A DNA stretch of 64,000 bases from Pseudomonas sp. B21-056 (GCF_026016325.1 NZ_CP087203.1:3038001-3102000); one strand, 5' to 3'; counted from the first letter of the stretch, positions 47,253 to 58,262 are shown. The notes: generated from the sequence alone by a model not told the origin. Numbers and translations are program-made.

Positions 47253-50200
47253 ACCTCTCGCGGCTGTTCATCCTTCGCCCGGTAGCGACCACGCTGAGCA
47301 TGCTGGCCATTGTCCTGGCCGGCCTGATCGCCTACCGGTTGCTGCCGGTGTCGGCATTGCCCCAGGTCGATTACCCGACTATCCGTGTCATGACCCTGTA
47401 CCCCGGCGCGAGCCCCGATGTGATGACCAGCGCCGTGACCGCGCCCCTGGAGCGGCAGTTCGGGCAGATGCCGGGCCTGACGCAGATGGCGTCCACCAGC
47501 TCCGGTGGCGCCTCGGTGATTACCCTGCGCTTCAACCTCGAAATCAACATGGATGTCGCCGAGCAGCAGGTGCAGGCGGCGATCAACGCGGCCACCAACC
47601 TGTTGCCGAGCGATCTGCCGGCGCCGCCGGTGTACAACAAGGTCAACCCGGCCGACACCCCGGTGCTGACCTTGGCGATCACCTCCAAGACCATGCTGCT
47701 GCCCAAGCTCAACGATCTGGTGGACACCCGCATGGCGCAGAAGATTGCCCAGATCAGCGGGGTCGGCATGGTCACCATCGCCGGCGGCCAGCGCCAGGCG
47801 GTGCGGATCAAGGTCAACCCCGAAGCCCTGGCGGCCAGCGGCCTCAACCTGGCGGACGTGCGCACCCTGATCGGCGCGTCCAACGTCAACCAGCCCAAGG
47901 GCAACTTCGACGGGGCGACCCGGGTGTCGATGCTCGATGCCAACGATCAGTTGACCTCGCCCAAGGACTACGCCGAGCTGATCCTGGCCTACGCCAACGG
48001 CGCACCGTTACGGCTCAAGGACGTCGCGCAGATCGTCGACGGCGCCGAGAACGAGCGCCTGGCTGCCTGGGCCAACGAAAACCAGGCCGTGCTGTTGAAC
48101 ATCCAGCGCCAGCCGGGAGCCAACGTCATCGAGGTGGTGGACCGGATCAAGGCGCTGCTGCCGAGCATCACCGACAACCTGCCGGCCGGCCTGGACGTTA
48201 CCGTGCTCACCGACCGCACCCAGACCATCCGCGCCTCGGTCACCGACGTGCAGCATGAATTGCTGATCGCCATTGCCCTGGTGGTCATGGTGACGTTCCT
48301 GTTCCTGCGCCGTGTCAGCGCTACCATCATCCCCTCGGTGGCCGTGCCGCTGTCACTGATCGGTACGTTCGGTGTGATGTACCTGGCGGGGTTCTCCATC
48401 AACAACCTGACGTTGATGGCCCTGACCATCGCCACCGGTTTTGTGGTGGACGATGCCATCGTCATGCTGGAGAACATCGCCCGCTACATAGAGGAGGGCG
48501 ACAGCCCGTTGCAGGCCGCGCTCAAGGGCGCCAAGCAGATCGGCTTCACCCTGGTGTCCCTGACGCTGTCGCTGATTGCCGTATTGATCCCGCTGTTGTT
48601 CATGGCTGACGTAGTGGGGCGGTTGTTCCGTGAGTTCGCCATCACGCTTGCGGTGGCGATCCTGATTTCCCTGGTGGTTTCCCTGACCCTGACGCCGATG
48701 ATGTGCGCGCGCCTGCTCAAGCGTGAGCCCAAGGCGGATGAACAGGGGCGCTTCTACCGTGCCAGCGGGGCGTGGATCGACTGGCTGATCGCCGCCTATG
48801 GTCGCAAGCTGCAATGGGTGCTCAAGCATCAGCCGCTGACCCTGCTGGTGGCGGTGGGCAGCCTGGTGCTCACGGTGGTGCTGTACCTGGCCGTGCCCAA
48901 GGGGTTCTTCCCGGTACAGGACACCGGGGTGATCCAGGGCATTTCCGAAGCGCCGCAGTCGATTTCCTTCGCCGCCATGAGCGAACGCCAGCAAGAACTG
49001 GCCAAGGTGATCCTCGCCGACCCGGCCGTGGAGAGTCTGTCTTCGTACATTGGCGTGGACGGCGACAACGCTACGCTCAACAGCGGGCGCCTGTTGATCA
49101 ACCTCAAGCCCCACAGCGAGCGGGATGATAGCGCCAGCGCGATCATTGCCCGCTTGCAACCGCAACTGGATCGATTGGTGGGCATTCGCCTGTTCATGCA
49201 GCCGGTGCAGGACCTGACCATCGAGGATCGGGTCAGCCGTACCCAGTACCAGTTCAGCCTGTCCTCGCCGGACGCTGAATTGCTCACCCTGTGGAGCGGT
49301 CGCCTGGTGGAAGCCCTGGCCCGTCAGCCGGAACTGACCGACGTCGCCAGCGACTTGCAGGACAAGGGCCTGCAGGTCTACCTGGTGATCGACCGCGACG
49401 CGGCTTCGCGCCTGGGCGTGTCGGTGTCGAACATCACCGATGCGCTGTATGACGCCTTTGGCCAGCGGCAGATTTCCACCATCTACACCCAGGCCAGCCA
49501 GTACCGTGTGGTGTTGCAAGCCCAGTCCGGGGAAAAGATCGGCCCCCAGGCCCTGGATCAGATTCACGTCAAGACCACCGACGGCGGACAGGTGCGCTTG
49601 TCGAGCCTGGCCCGGGTCGAGGAGCGTCAGGCCCAATTGGCGATTGCCCACATCGGCCAGTTCCCGGCGGTGATGATGTCGTTCAACCTCGCACCGGGCG
49701 TGGCCCTCGGGCATGCCGTGGATGTGATCGAGAAGGTCCAGCGCGATATCGGCATGCCGGTGGGCGTGCAGACCGAGTTCCAGGGCGCGGCCCAGGCGTT
49801 CCAGGCTTCGTTGTCGAGCACCTTGCTGCTGATCCTGGCGGCGGTGGTGACCATGTACATCGTGCTGGGCGTGTTGTACGAGAGTTACATCCACCCGATC
49901 ACGATCCTCTCGACCTTGCCATCGGCGGCCATCGGCGCCTTGCTGGCGTTGATCCTCAGCGGCAACGACCTGGGCATGATCGCGATCATCGGCATCATCC
50001 TGCTGATCGGCATCGTCAAGAAGAACGCGATCATGATGATCGACTTCGCCCTCGACGCCGAGCGCAACCAGGGTGTCGATCCGCAGACGGCGATCTATCA
50101 AGCCGCCTTGCTGCGCTTCCGGCCGATCCTGATGACCACCCTGGCGGCCCTGTTCGGCGCGGTACCGCTGATGCTCGCCACCGGCTCCGGCGCGGAACTG

Positions 50201-50344
50201 CGCCAGCCCCTGGGGCTGGTGATGGTGGGCGGGTTGTTGGTGAGCCAGGTGCTGACGCTGTTTACCACGCCGGTGATCTACCTGTATTTCGATCGCCTCG
50301 GGCGGCGGTTTGCCAAGGCTGATGGGAAAGAGGTGCGGGCATGA
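47249..50344 (+). CDS. muxB: RND efflux pump subunit MuxB (MdtB-like)
   Basis: 1031 residues, full length for a hydrophobe/amphiphile RND pump with twelve membrane helices and two large periplasmic loops. The proton-relay aspartate pair is in [12 protein letters not shown] (Asp401-Asp402, helix 4). The start overlaps the muxA stop by four bases, implying coupled translation. In MdtBC/MuxBC pumps the B and C subunits form a mixed trimer. Confidence 0.92.
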   Translation: MNLSRLFILRPVATTLSMLAIVLAGLIAYRLLPVSALPQVDYPTIRVMTLYPGASPDVMTSAVTAPLERQFGQMPGLTQMASTSSGGASVITLRFNLEINMDVAEQQVQAAINAATNLLPSDLPAPPVYNKVNPADTPVLTLAITSKTMLLPKLNDLVDTRMAQKIAQISGVGMVTIAGGQRQAVRIKVNPEALAASGLNLADVRTLIGASNVNQPKGNFDGATRVSMLDANDQLTSPKDYAELILAYANGAPLRLKDVAQIVDGAENERLAAWANENQAVLLNIQRQPGANVIEVVDRIKALLPSITDNLPAGLDVTVLTDRTQTIRASVTDVQHELLIAIALVVMVTFLFLRRVSATIIPSVAVPLSLIGTFGVMYLAGFSINNLTLMALTIATGFVVDDAIVMLENIARYIEEGDSPLQAALKGAKQIGFTLVSLTLSLIAVLIPLLFMADVVGRLFREFAITLAVAILISLVVSLTLTPMMCARLLKREPKADEQGRFYRASGAWIDWLIAAYGRKLQWVLKHQPLTLLVAVGSLVLTVVLYLAVPKGFFPVQDTGVIQGISEAPQSISFAAMSERQQELAKVILADPAVESLSSYIGVDGDNATLNSGRLLINLKPHSERDDSASAIIARLQPQLDRLVGIRLFMQPVQDLTIEDRVSRTQYQFSLSSPDAELLTLWSGRLVEALARQPELTDVASDLQDKGLQVYLVIDRDAASRLGVSVSNITDALYDAFGQRQISTIYTQASQYRVVLQAQSGEKIGPQALDQIHVKTTDGGQVRLSSLARVEERQAQLAIAHIGQFPAVMMSFNLAPGVALGHAVDVIEKVQRDIGMPVGVQTEFQGAAQAFQASLSSTLLLILAAVVTMYIVLGVLYESYIHPITILSTLPSAAIGALLALILSGNDLGMIAIIGIILLIGIVKKNAIMMIDFALDAERNQGVDPQTAIYQAALLRFRPILMTTLAALFGAVPLMLATGSGAELRQPLGLVMVGGLLVSQVLTLFTTPVIYLYFDRLGRRFAKADGKEVRA

Positions 50345-50389
50345 GGGGCCGCAAAGCTGCCCCCTCCGTGGGCCCGGCGCAGGGCCGCT

Positions 50390-50500
50390 TTTTGTGGCGA
50401 GGGGATTTAGCGAAACGTCGCACCGCCCCGTCAGGCTGCGCAGCAGACTGTTTTGTGAGCGCTACGCACTCAAACGGGGATAAATCCCCTCGCCACAAAA
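50390..50500. repeat. Long palindromic repeat, copy A, inside the mux operon
   Basis: A 20-base arm (50390-50409, beginning ttttgtggcg) is repeated exactly in reverse complement at 50481-50500, with 71 bases between. The first 55 or so bases match copy B at 55132-55276. It sits in the 196-base gap between muxB and muxC, the only sizeable gap in an otherwise overlapping operon, and could attenuate or stabilise the transcript there. Confidence 0.85.
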
Positions 50501-50540
50501 GCGCTTGCAGCTTGAAGCTAACCGCTTGGAGTTGCCCCCC

Positions 50541-53500
50541 ATGAACCTCTCCGGCCCATTCATCAAGCGCCCCGTCGCCACTATGCTGCTGAGCTTCGCG
50601 ATCATGCTGCTCGGCGGTGTGTGCTTCGGCCTGTTGCCGGTTTCGCCGTTGCCGCAGATGGATTTCCCGGTGATCGTGGTCCAGGCCAACCTGCCCGGGG
50701 CCAGCCCGGAGGTGATGGCTTCGACGGTGGCGACGCCTCTGGAGCGATCCTTCGGCGCCATCGCCGGGGTCAATACCATGAGCAGTCGCTCCAGCCAGGG
50801 CTCGACCCGGGTGATCCTGCAGTTCGACCTGGACCGCGACATCAACGGCGCGGCGCGGGAAGTGCAGGCGGCCATCAATGCCTCGCGCAACCTGCTGCCC
50901 AGCGGCATGCGCAGTATGCCGACCTACAAGAAGGTCAACCCGTCCCAGGCACCGATCATGGTGCTGTCGCTGACCTCGGACGTACTGGAAAAAGGCCAGC
51001 TCTACGACCTGGCCTCCACCATCCTGTCCCAGAGCCTGTCCCAGGTGTCCGGTGTCGGCGAAGTGCAGATCGGCGGCAGTTCACTGCCGGCGGTCCGCGT
51101 CGAACTGGAACCACAGTTGCTCAACCAGTACGGCGTGGCGCTGGATGACGTGCGCACGGCGATCGCCAACAGCAACGTGCGTCGACCCAAGGGGTCGGTC
51201 GAGGACGACCGGCGGATGTGGCAGGTCCAGGCCAACGACCAGTTGGAGAAGGCCAAGGACTACGAAACCCTGATCATCCGTTACCAGGACGGCTCGGTGC
51301 TGCGCCTCAAGGACGTGGCGAAGGTCGCCGACAGTGTCGAGGACCGCTACAACAGTGGTTTCTTCAACAACGATGCCGCCGTGCTGCTGGTGATCAACCG
51401 CCAGGCCGGCGCCAACATCATCGAGACAGTCAACGAAATCAAGGCGCAACTGCCGGCGTTGCAGGCGGTGCTGCCGGCCAGCGTCAAGCTGAACCTGGCC
51501 ATGGACCGTTCCCCGGTGATCAAGGCCACCCTGCACGAAGCGGAAATGACCCTGCTGATCGCCGTGGCCCTGGTGGTGCTGGTGGTGTTCCTGTTCCTCG
51601 GCAATTTCCGCGCCTCGCTGATTCCGACCCTGGCGGTGCCGGTGTCGCTGGTGGGCACGTTCGCGGTGATGTACCTCTACGGTTTCTCCCTGAACAACCT
51701 GTCGTTGATGGCGTTGATCCTCGCCACCGGCTTGGTGGTGGACGACGCGATCGTCGTGCTGGAGAACATTTCCCGGCACATCGACGAAGGTGTCCCGCCG
51801 ATGAAGGCCGCATACCTCGGCGCCAGGGAGGTGGGCTTCACCTTGTTGTCGATGAACGCCTCGCTGGTGGCGGTGTTCCTGTCGATCCTGTTCATGGGCG
51901 GCATCATCGAGAGCCTGTTTCGCGAGTTTTCCATCACCCTGGCGGCGGCCATCGTGGTCTCGCTGGTGGTGTCCCTGACGCTTACGCCGATGCTCTGCTC
52001 GCGCTGGCTCAAGCCCCATGTACCCGGACAGGAAAACCGTTTGCAGCGTGAGAGCCGGCGTCTCAACGAGTGGATGGTCTGCGGTTATGCCAGCAGCCTG
52101 GACTGGGTATTGCGTCATCGACGCCTGACCTTGCTGAGCCTGCTGGTGACCATTGGGGTCAACGTCGCCCTGTATGTGGTGGTGCCGAAAACCTTCATGC
52201 CGCAGCAGGACACCGGCCAGTTGATCGGTTTCGTGCGCGGCGACGATGGTCTGTCGTTCAACGTGATGCAGCCGAAGATGGAGATCTTTCGCCGTGCCGT
52301 GCTCAAGGATGACGCAGTGCAGAGCGTGGCGGGCTTCATCGGCGGCAACAACGGCACCAACAATGCGTTCATGCTGGTGCGCCTCAAGCCGATCAAGGAG
52401 CGGTCCATTTCCGCGCAGAAAGTCATCGAGCGCTTGCGCAAGGAAATGCCCAAGGTGCCCGGCGCCCAACTGATGCTGATGGCCGACCAGGACCTGCAGT
52501 TCGGCGGCGGCCGCGAGCAGACCACCTCGCAATATTCCTACATCCTGCAAAGCGCCGACCTGGCGTCCCTGCGCGAGTGGTACCCCAAGCTCGTGGCCGC
52601 CTTCAGGGCCTTGCCGGAGCTGACCGCCATCGATGCCCGGGACGGCGGCGGGGCACAGCAGGTAACGCTGGTGGTGGACCGCGACCAGGCCAAGCGCCTG
52701 GGCATCGACATGAACATGGTCACCGCCGTGCTGAACAACGCCTACAGCCAGCGCCAGATCTCGACCATCTACGACAGCCTGAACCAGTATCAGGTGGTGA
52801 TGGAGGTCAATCCCAAATACGCCCGGGACCCGAACACCCTGGAGCAGGTGCAGGTGATCACCGCCAACGGCGCGCGGGTGCCGTTGTCGACCATCGCTCA
52901 TTACGAGAACAGCCTGGAGGACGATCGGGTCAGCCATGAAGGTCAGTTCGCTTCCGAGAGCATTTCCTTCGACATGGCCGAAGGGGTGACGGTGGAGCAG
53001 GGCACTGCGGCCATCGAGCGGGCCATTGCCAAGCTCGGCATGCCCGAGGATGTGATCGTGAAAATGGCCGGCACCGCCGATGCCTTCGCGGCGACCCAGA
53101 AGAGCCAGCCGTTCATGATTCTCGGGGCGCTGCTGGCGGTGTACCTGGTACTGGGTGTGCTGTACGAAAGCTACATTCACCCGCTGACCATCCTCTCCAC
53201 CTTGCCATCGGCCGGGGTCGGTGCGTTGCTGTCGATCTACGTGCTGGGCGGGGAGTTCAGCTTGATTTCCCTGCTGGGGCTGTTTCTGCTGATTGGCGTG
53301 GTGAAGAAAAACGCGATCCTGATGATCGACCTGGCGTTGCAGTTGGAACGCAGTGGGCAGGCTCCGCTGGAATCGATCCGCAGCGCCTGCCTGTTGCGTT
53401 TGCGGCCGATCCTGATGACCACCCTGGCGGCCATCCTCGGTGCCGTGCCCCTGTTGATCGGCGGCGCCGAAGGTTCGGAGATGCGCCAGCCGCTGGGCCT

Positions 53501-53645
53501 GACCATCATCGGCGGGCTGGTGTTCAGCCAGGTCCTGACGCTTTACACCACGCCGGTGGTTTACCTCTATCTCGACAAGCTGCGCCATCGCTTCAACCGC
53601 TGGCGCGGCGTGCGCACTGATGCTGCCCTGGAAACTCCGCTATGA
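50541..53645 (+). CDS. muxC: RND efflux pump subunit MuxC (MdtC-like)
   Basis: 1034 residues from the ATG at 50541 (MNLSGPFIKRPVAT), preceded by TTGGAG; the in-frame ATG at 50505 lies in repeat-derived sequence and adds no conserved residues. It has full RND length and layout, with the helix-4 aspartate pair in LVVDDAIVVLEN (Asp401-Asp402). It is paralogous to muxB and expected to pair with it. Its stop overlaps the opmB start (ATGA at 53642). Confidence 0.92.
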   Translation: MNLSGPFIKRPVATMLLSFAIMLLGGVCFGLLPVSPLPQMDFPVIVVQANLPGASPEVMASTVATPLERSFGAIAGVNTMSSRSSQGSTRVILQFDLDRDINGAAREVQAAINASRNLLPSGMRSMPTYKKVNPSQAPIMVLSLTSDVLEKGQLYDLASTILSQSLSQVSGVGEVQIGGSSLPAVRVELEPQLLNQYGVALDDVRTAIANSNVRRPKGSVEDDRRMWQVQANDQLEKAKDYETLIIRYQDGSVLRLKDVAKVADSVEDRYNSGFFNNDAAVLLVINRQAGANIIETVNEIKAQLPALQAVLPASVKLNLAMDRSPVIKATLHEAEMTLLIAVALVVLVVFLFLGNFRASLIPTLAVPVSLVGTFAVMYLYGFSLNNLSLMALILATGLVVDDAIVVLENISRHIDEGVPPMKAAYLGAREVGFTLLSMNASLVAVFLSILFMGGIIESLFREFSITLAAAIVVSLVVSLTLTPMLCSRWLKPHVPGQENRLQRESRRLNEWMVCGYASSLDWVLRHRRLTLLSLLVTIGVNVALYVVVPKTFMPQQDTGQLIGFVRGDDGLSFNVMQPKMEIFRRAVLKDDAVQSVAGFIGGNNGTNNAFMLVRLKPIKERSISAQKVIERLRKEMPKVPGAQLMLMADQDLQFGGGREQTTSQYSYILQSADLASLREWYPKLVAAFRALPELTAIDARDGGGAQQVTLVVDRDQAKRLGIDMNMVTAVLNNAYSQRQISTIYDSLNQYQVVMEVNPKYARDPNTLEQVQVITANGARVPLSTIAHYENSLEDDRVSHEGQFASESISFDMAEGVTVEQGTAAIERAIAKLGMPEDVIVKMAGTADAFAATQKSQPFMILGALLAVYLVLGVLYESYIHPLTILSTLPSAGVGALLSIYVLGGEFSLISLLGLFLLIGVVKKNAILMIDLALQLERSGQAPLESIRSACLLRLRPILMTTLAAILGAVPLLIGGAEGSEMRQPLGLTIIGGLVFSQVLTLYTTPVVYLYLDKLRHRFNRWRGVRTDAALETPL

Positions 53646-55117
53646 CCGACCGTTCGTTCTTCAATCTAGTCGCGCCGCTGGCGACTGCCCGTGGCTCGCG
53701 GGCGCTGAGCCTGGCGCTGTGCGTGGCGATGCTCAGCGCCTGTGCCATCGGCCCGGATTACCAACGTCCGCAGGCCACCGCACCGGCGCAGTACAAGGAG
53801 GCCCAGGGCTGGCGCCAGGCCAATCCCAGCGACGCCCTGGCCCGTGGTGCCTGGTGGGAGCTGTACGGGGACGCGCAGCTCAATGGCCTGGTGGAAAAGC
53901 TCAACACCTCCAACCAGACCGTGGCCCAGGCCGAAGCCCAGTACCGTCAGGCCCAGGCCTTGGCGCGCAGTGCCCGGGGCGCATTCTTCCCCTCGGTGGA
54001 CCTGACCGTCGGCAAGAACCGCTCCAGCCAGGGCACCGGCAGCAGCAGTTCAAGCCTGAGCAGTTCGGCCAGCGGTATCCGCGACACCTACAGCGCCCAG
54101 GCCGGCGTCAGTTGGGAAGCTGACGTCTGGGGCAAGCTGCGGCGCACCCTGGAGGCCAATGAAGCCAGTGCCCAGGCCAGTTTCGCCGACCTGGCCGCCA
54201 TGCGCCTGAGCCAGCAATCGGAGCTGGTGCAGAATTACCTGCAATTGCGCGTGATCGACCAACAGAAACGTCTGCTGCAGGCCACCCTGGAGAACTATCA
54301 GCGTTCGCTGAAGATGACCGAAAACCAGTATCGCGCCGGGGTGTCCGGCAAGGACGCAGTGGCCCAGGCGCAAAACCAGCTCAAGACCACCCAGGGCGAC
54401 CTGATCGACCTGATCTGGCAACGGGCCCAGTTCGAAAACGCCATCGCCGTGCTGATGGGCTTGCCCCCGGCTGAGTTCAACCTGGCGGAAACCCAGGACA
54501 TCCCGTCATTGCCGCAGATCCCGGTGGCGCTGCCGTCGCAGTTGCTCGAACGCCGGCCGGACATCGCCTCGGCGGAGCGCTCGGTGATGGCCGCCAACGC
54601 CAATATCGGCGTGGCCAAGGCGGCTTATTACCCGGACCTGACCCTGAGCCTGAGTGGCGGCTACAGCAGCAGTACCTACGACAACTGGATCAGCGTGCCG
54701 AATCGCTTCTGGTCGGTGGGGCCGCAACTGGCCATGACGCTATTCGACGGCGGCCAGCGTTCAGCGGAAGTCGACCGCAGCGTCGCGGCCTACGACCAGA
54801 CCGTCGCCACCTATCGCCAGACCGTGCTCGACGGGTTCCGCGAGGTGGAAAACTACATGATCCAGCTCAAGGTGCTGGAAGACGAAGCCCGCGTGCGCCA
54901 GGAAGCCCTCGACGCCGCGCGCGAATCCTTGCGCCTGACCCAGAACCAGTACAAGGCCGGGCTGATTGCCTACCTCGACGTGGTGACCGTCCAGGCCACC
55001 GCCCTGAGCAACGAGCGCAGCGTGTTGAGCCTGCAGCAGAGCCGGTTGATCGCCAGCGTGCAGTTGATTGCAGCGTTGGGTGGGGGATGGGATGGGCAGA
55101 TGGAGGCGAATGAATAA
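53642..55117 (+). CDS. opmB: Outer-membrane efflux channel OpmB (OprM/NodT family lipoprotein)
   Basis: 491 residues. The signal peptide ends in lipobox MLSAC (Cys34), followed by the typical IGPDYQRP start of OprM-family channels. Two outer-membrane efflux repeats with long helices follow (residues about 90-280 and 300-485). As the last gene of the mux operon it supplies the exit duct for MuxABC. It could also serve MacAB, which lacks a neighbouring channel gene, but that is speculation. Confidence 0.9.
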   Translation: MTDRSFFNLVAPLATARGSRALSLALCVAMLSACAIGPDYQRPQATAPAQYKEAQGWRQANPSDALARGAWWELYGDAQLNGLVEKLNTSNQTVAQAEAQYRQAQALARSARGAFFPSVDLTVGKNRSSQGTGSSSSSLSSSASGIRDTYSAQAGVSWEADVWGKLRRTLEANEASAQASFADLAAMRLSQQSELVQNYLQLRVIDQQKRLLQATLENYQRSLKMTENQYRAGVSGKDAVAQAQNQLKTTQGDLIDLIWQRAQFENAIAVLMGLPPAEFNLAETQDIPSLPQIPVALPSQLLERRPDIASAERSVMAANANIGVAKAAYYPDLTLSLSGGYSSSTYDNWISVPNRFWSVGPQLAMTLFDGGQRSAEVDRSVAAYDQTVATYRQTVLDGFREVENYMIQLKVLEDEARVRQEALDAARESLRLTQNQYKAGLIAYLDVVTVQATALSNERSVLSLQQSRLIASVQLIAALGGGWDGQMEANE

Positions 55118-55131
55118 ATCGCTGGAAGAGC

Positions 55132-55276
55132 TTTTGTGGCGAGGGGATTTAGCGAAACGTCGCACCGCCCCGCTGGGCTGCGAAGCGGCCCTCTTTTCAG
55201 TCATCCCGATTTTGTGTCGACTGAATTACTTTTGGGGCCGCTTTGCGACCCAACGGGGATAAATCCCCTCGCCACA
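55132..55276. repeat. Long palindromic repeat, copy B, after opmB
   Basis: The outer arms (55135-55151 and 55260-55276) are a perfect 17-base inverted repeat. An inner pair (gggctgcgaa-gcggccc near 55173 and its near reverse complement around 55234-55251) makes the whole element one long hairpin. It shares the left arm and the following 40 bases with copy A at 50390. It lies 15 bases after the opmB stop, in the place of a terminator. Confidence 0.85.
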
Positions 55277-55404
55277 GATACATCTATCTTAATCCTTGCC
55301 TGTATGACTGCCAGGTCCTGCTTTTGGCCGATGCACTGCCTACGACCCGTCGCAATCGCTTGTTATAGTTCAAGCCTCTTTTCAGCCGGTAAAGGATCAC
55401 TGCC

Positions 55405-56217
55405 ATGTCGCAATACCAAGCGTTCAACGTTGAACTTGCAGACAACATCGCCCATGTGCAGATCAATCGCCCGGACAAGATCAATGCGATGAACGCTGCG
55501 TTCTGGAGCGAGATCGTCGAGATATTCCAGTGGATCGACGATACCGACGAAGTGCGGGTCGTGGTGCTGAGCGGTGCCGGCAAGCATTTTTCCTCAGGCA
55601 TCGACCTGATGATGCTGGCCGGTGTGGCCAATGAGCTGGGCAAGGACGTCGGCCGCAACGCACGCCTGCTACGGCGCAAGATCCTGCAACTGCAAGCCTC
55701 GTTCAACGCCGTGGACAACTGCCGCAAACCGGTACTCGCAGCGATCCAGGGCTATTGCCTGGGCGGTGCCATCGACCTGATCAGCGCCTGCGACATGCGC
55801 TACGCCGCTGAGGATGCCCAGTTCTCCATCAAGGAAATCGATATCGGCATGGCCGCCGATGTTGGCACATTGCAACGCTTGCCCCGGATCATCGGTGACG
55901 GCATGCTGCGTGAACTCGCTTATACGGGGCGCACATTCGGTGCCGACGAAGCGCGGAGCATCGGCCTGGTCAATCGCGTCTACAGTGATACCGCCAGCCT
56001 GCTCGACGGCGTGATGGGCATTGCCCGGGATATCGCCGCCAAGTCGCCGATCGCCATCACCGGCACCAAGGAAATGATCAGCTACATGCGCGACCACCGC
56101 ATCGACGACGGGCTGGAATACGTCGCCACCTGGAACGCCGCCATGTTGCAATCGACCGATTTGCGCGTGGCCATGGCCGCCCATATGAGCAAACAGAAAC
56201 CCGAATTTCTGGATTGA
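55405..56217 (+). CDS. Crotonase-family enzyme, probable delta(3,5)-delta(2,4)-dienoyl-CoA isomerase
   Basis: 270 residues. The oxyanion-hole segments HFSSGID (61-67) and GYCLGGAID (117-124) are present. Asp124, Glu144 and Asp152 have the same spacing (20 and 8) as the catalytic Asp176, Glu196 and Asp204 of rat ECH1, and the AADVGTLQRLP segment is typical of that enzyme. It should shift double bonds in dienoyl-CoA during breakdown of unsaturated fatty acids. AAAGGA precedes the ATG. nudC starts 6 bases after its stop, so the two are probably cotranscribed. Confidence 0.85.
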   Translation: MSQYQAFNVELADNIAHVQINRPDKINAMNAAFWSEIVEIFQWIDDTDEVRVVVLSGAGKHFSSGIDLMMLAGVANELGKDVGRNARLLRRKILQLQASFNAVDNCRKPVLAAIQGYCLGGAIDLISACDMRYAAEDAQFSIKEIDIGMAADVGTLQRLPRIIGDGMLRELAYTGRTFGADEARSIGLVNRVYSDTASLLDGVMGIARDIAAKSPIAITGTKEMISYMRDHRIDDGLEYVATWNAAMLQSTDLRVAMAAHMSKQKPEFLD

Positions 56218-56223
56218 CTGACC

Positions 56224-57054
56224 ATGATTTCACGCTGGACCACCGCAGTACTCGATACCGATCTTCCTGGCGGCTGGGCCGTGGCCCGCAGCCCGGAAGG
56301 CTTCCTGTTCGATGACAACGGCGCGCTGTTTCCCCGCGAATGGCTCAAGCGCCAGGACCTGTCGGTCCTCGCCGAACATGGCATCGGCCACCTGGATGGC
56401 GAGCCGGTCTACCTGCTGGAACTGCACAGTTCACAGGAGATTGCTGGCTGCAACTGGAAAGGCCTGCGGGCCTTCATGCTCGAGGACGATCACACGCTGT
56501 TCAAGGTGCTGGGCTATGCGGCGCAGATCGGCACCTGGGCCCGTGAGCACCGCTTCTGTGGAAGTTGCGGCAAGCGCATGGGCCAGATTCCGCTGGAGCG
56601 GGCGATGTATTGCGATGTGTGCGACCTGCGGCACTACCCGCGGCTTTCACCGAGCATGATCGTGCTGATCACCCGCGGCGATGAGGTCCTGCTGGCCCGT
56701 TCACCGCGCTTCGTCGCCGGGGTCTACAGCACCCTGGCCGGGTTTGCCGAGCCGGGCGAGTCGGCCGAGGATTGCCTGATACGCGAAGTGCGCGAAGAAG
56801 TCAGCATCGAGGTGAAGAACATCCAGTACATGGGCAGCCAGTGCTGGCCGTTCCCCCATTCGATGATGCTGGGTTTCCACGCCGAGTACGCCAGTGGCGA
56901 CATCGTGTGCCAGGAAGATGAAATCGAGGACGCCCAGTGGTTCAGCATCCACGACCTGCCACCGTTGCCGGCCTCGCGCTCCATCGCACGCTACCTGATC
57001 GATCTCTACGTGGCGCGGCGCTTAGGCCACGTTGAACCAGTGCTGCCAGGCTAG
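56224..57054 (+). CDS. nudC: NAD-capped RNA hydrolase / NADH pyrophosphatase NudC
   Basis: 276 residues. A four-cysteine zinc ribbon (Cys112, Cys115, Cys130, Cys133) precedes the Nudix box that starts GFAEPGE (173-179) and continues to REVREEV. The family motif SQPWPFPxS appears as SQCWPFPHS (205-213), with Cys in place of Pro. NudC cleaves NADH and removes the NAD cap of RNA. It is coupled to the crotonase gene upstream; its last 33 bases overlap the convergent transporter gene. Confidence 0.92.
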   Translation: MISRWTTAVLDTDLPGGWAVARSPEGFLFDDNGALFPREWLKRQDLSVLAEHGIGHLDGEPVYLLELHSSQEIAGCNWKGLRAFMLEDDHTLFKVLGYAAQIGTWAREHRFCGSCGKRMGQIPLERAMYCDVCDLRHYPRLSPSMIVLITRGDEVLLARSPRFVAGVYSTLAGFAEPGESAEDCLIREVREEVSIEVKNIQYMGSQCWPFPHSMMLGFHAEYASGDIVCQEDEIEDAQWFSIHDLPPLPASRSIARYLIDLYVARRLGHVEPVLPG

Positions 57055-57801
57055 GCGTACGGTCAGGCCCAACACCACGGTGATGAACACCGGCCGGATG
57101 AACTTCGCGCCGCCGCTGATGGCGGTGCGAGCCCCGAAGAACGCGCCGATCATCACCGACACGCCCATGCACAGGCCGATGATCCAGTCGACTTGCCCCG
57201 AGAGCATGAACACCACCAGCGCCGCAATGTTGCTGACGAAGTTCATGCTGCGGGCCACGCCGCTGGCCTTGACCAGGTCGATGGGGTAGAGCAGCAGGCT
57301 GCTGACGGTCCAGAACGCCCCCGTGCCGGGACCGGCCACGCCGTCATAGAAACCCAGGGCAAACCCCTGGGGCGATTGCCATTTCTTCTTGATCGGTGCG
57401 TCGCTGTCCAGCGGCGCCTTGGGCGTGCCGCCAAACAACAGGTACAGGCCACAGGCAAAGACGATCACCGGCAGCATCTTGTTCAGCCATTCGGCAGGCA
57501 GGTAATGCGCGACGACGGCGCCGCTCAAGGCGCCCACCAGCGTGCCGACCAATGCGTGGGTCCACTGCCTCGGATCGAACAGCTTGCGCTTGTAGAAGGT
57601 GAAACTGGCCGTAGCCGAACCGAAGGTCGCGCTGAGCTTGTTGGTCCCCAGCACCAGGTGCGGCGGCAGGCCGGCGGTCAGTAGCGCCGGAGTGGTCAGC
57701 AGTCCGCCGCCCCCGGCAATGGCATCGATGAAACCGGCCAGGAACGCGACAACGGTCAGAATGGCGAGGGTGGTGAGGTCAACGCTGAGTTCAAAAGGCA
57801 T
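57022..57801 (-). CDS. TauE/SafE-family membrane transporter (YfcA-like)
   Basis: 259 residues with about eight hydrophobic segments in two related halves. The family hallmarks [21 protein letters not shown] near the N-terminus (residues about 19-39) and [14 protein letters not shown] in the second half are visible. Members export or import sulfonates, sulfite or related organic anions; the substrate here cannot be told. The gene overlaps the 3' end of nudC tail to tail by 33 bases. Confidence 0.88.
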   Translation of the reverse strand: MPFELSVDLTTLAILTVVAFLAGFIDAIAGGGGLLTTPALLTAGLPPHLVLGTNKLSATFGSATASFTFYKRKLFDPRQWTHALVGTLVGALSGAVVAHYLPAEWLNKMLPVIVFACGLYLLFGGTPKAPLDSDAPIKKKWQSPQGFALGFYDGVAGPGTGAFWTVSSLLLYPIDLVKASGVARSMNFVSNIAALVVFMLSGQVDWIIGLCMGVSVMIGAFFGARTAISGGAKFIRPVFITVVLGLTVRLAWQHWFNVA

Positions 57802-58183
57802 GGAAAAGGCTTATTTGGCAGGTCGCAGAAGGGCTGCGGGGAAGGCCGGTATGTTACCCATAATGGCTCTGGGCCGCGACTCCGGCATGAAGACTCCGCA
57901 GCCCGTGGCGATGCCGGAGGTCTTTCGAGGATTGCCATCAAGCCGGCAGAAGCAAGCCCACAGCCCAGTCTTTACGAGACGAGCAGGGAGGCCGCCGTCG
58001 ACCGATTTTTTTTTGAAATCAAGGGGTTGTCAGCTTTGGCAAATGAGTACATAATTGCGCCCATCGAACGCATTGGGACGTAAAAAATCCTAATGTTTTC
58101 AAGGAGATAGCGCTTAGTAAGCAATTATCTTCCGATCAGGTTGGTACACGGTTGATGTGGCTTCATTGCATCAGGCGTCTTGA
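57802..58183. other. Intergenic region upstream of tRNA-Cys
   Basis: There is no convincing gene in these 382 bases. The right half is AT-rich for this window and holds a good sigma-70 promoter (58027-58055) reading toward the tRNA genes. No tRNA-Gly or pgsA is present, though these commonly precede tRNA-Cys and tRNA-Leu in pseudomonads. Confidence 0.75.
58027..58055 (+). promoter_or_regulatory. Predicted sigma-70 promoter for the tRNA locus
   Basis: TTGTCA (58027-58032) and CATAAT (58050-58055) are separated by 17 bases, close to the consensus. Transcription would start near 58062, about 120 bases before tRNA-Cys. Confidence 0.6.
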
Positions 58184-58257
58184 GGCCGAATAGCAAAATG
58201 GTTATGCAGTGGATTGCAAATCCACCTACGCCGGTTCGATTCCGACTTCGGCCTCCA
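58184..58257 (+). tRNA. tRNA-Cys (GCA)
   Basis: 74 bases. The acceptor stem GGCCGAA pairs with TTCGGCC, the anticodon loop reads ATTGCAAAT with anticodon GCA, the T arm carries GGTTCGATTCC, and the CCA end is encoded. Confidence 0.97.
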
Positions 58258-58262
58258 CTATT

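Noticed and set aside
50341..50544. Small open frame in the muxB-muxC gap
   Set aside because: It is a translation of the palindromic repeat copy A and has no ribosome site of its own.
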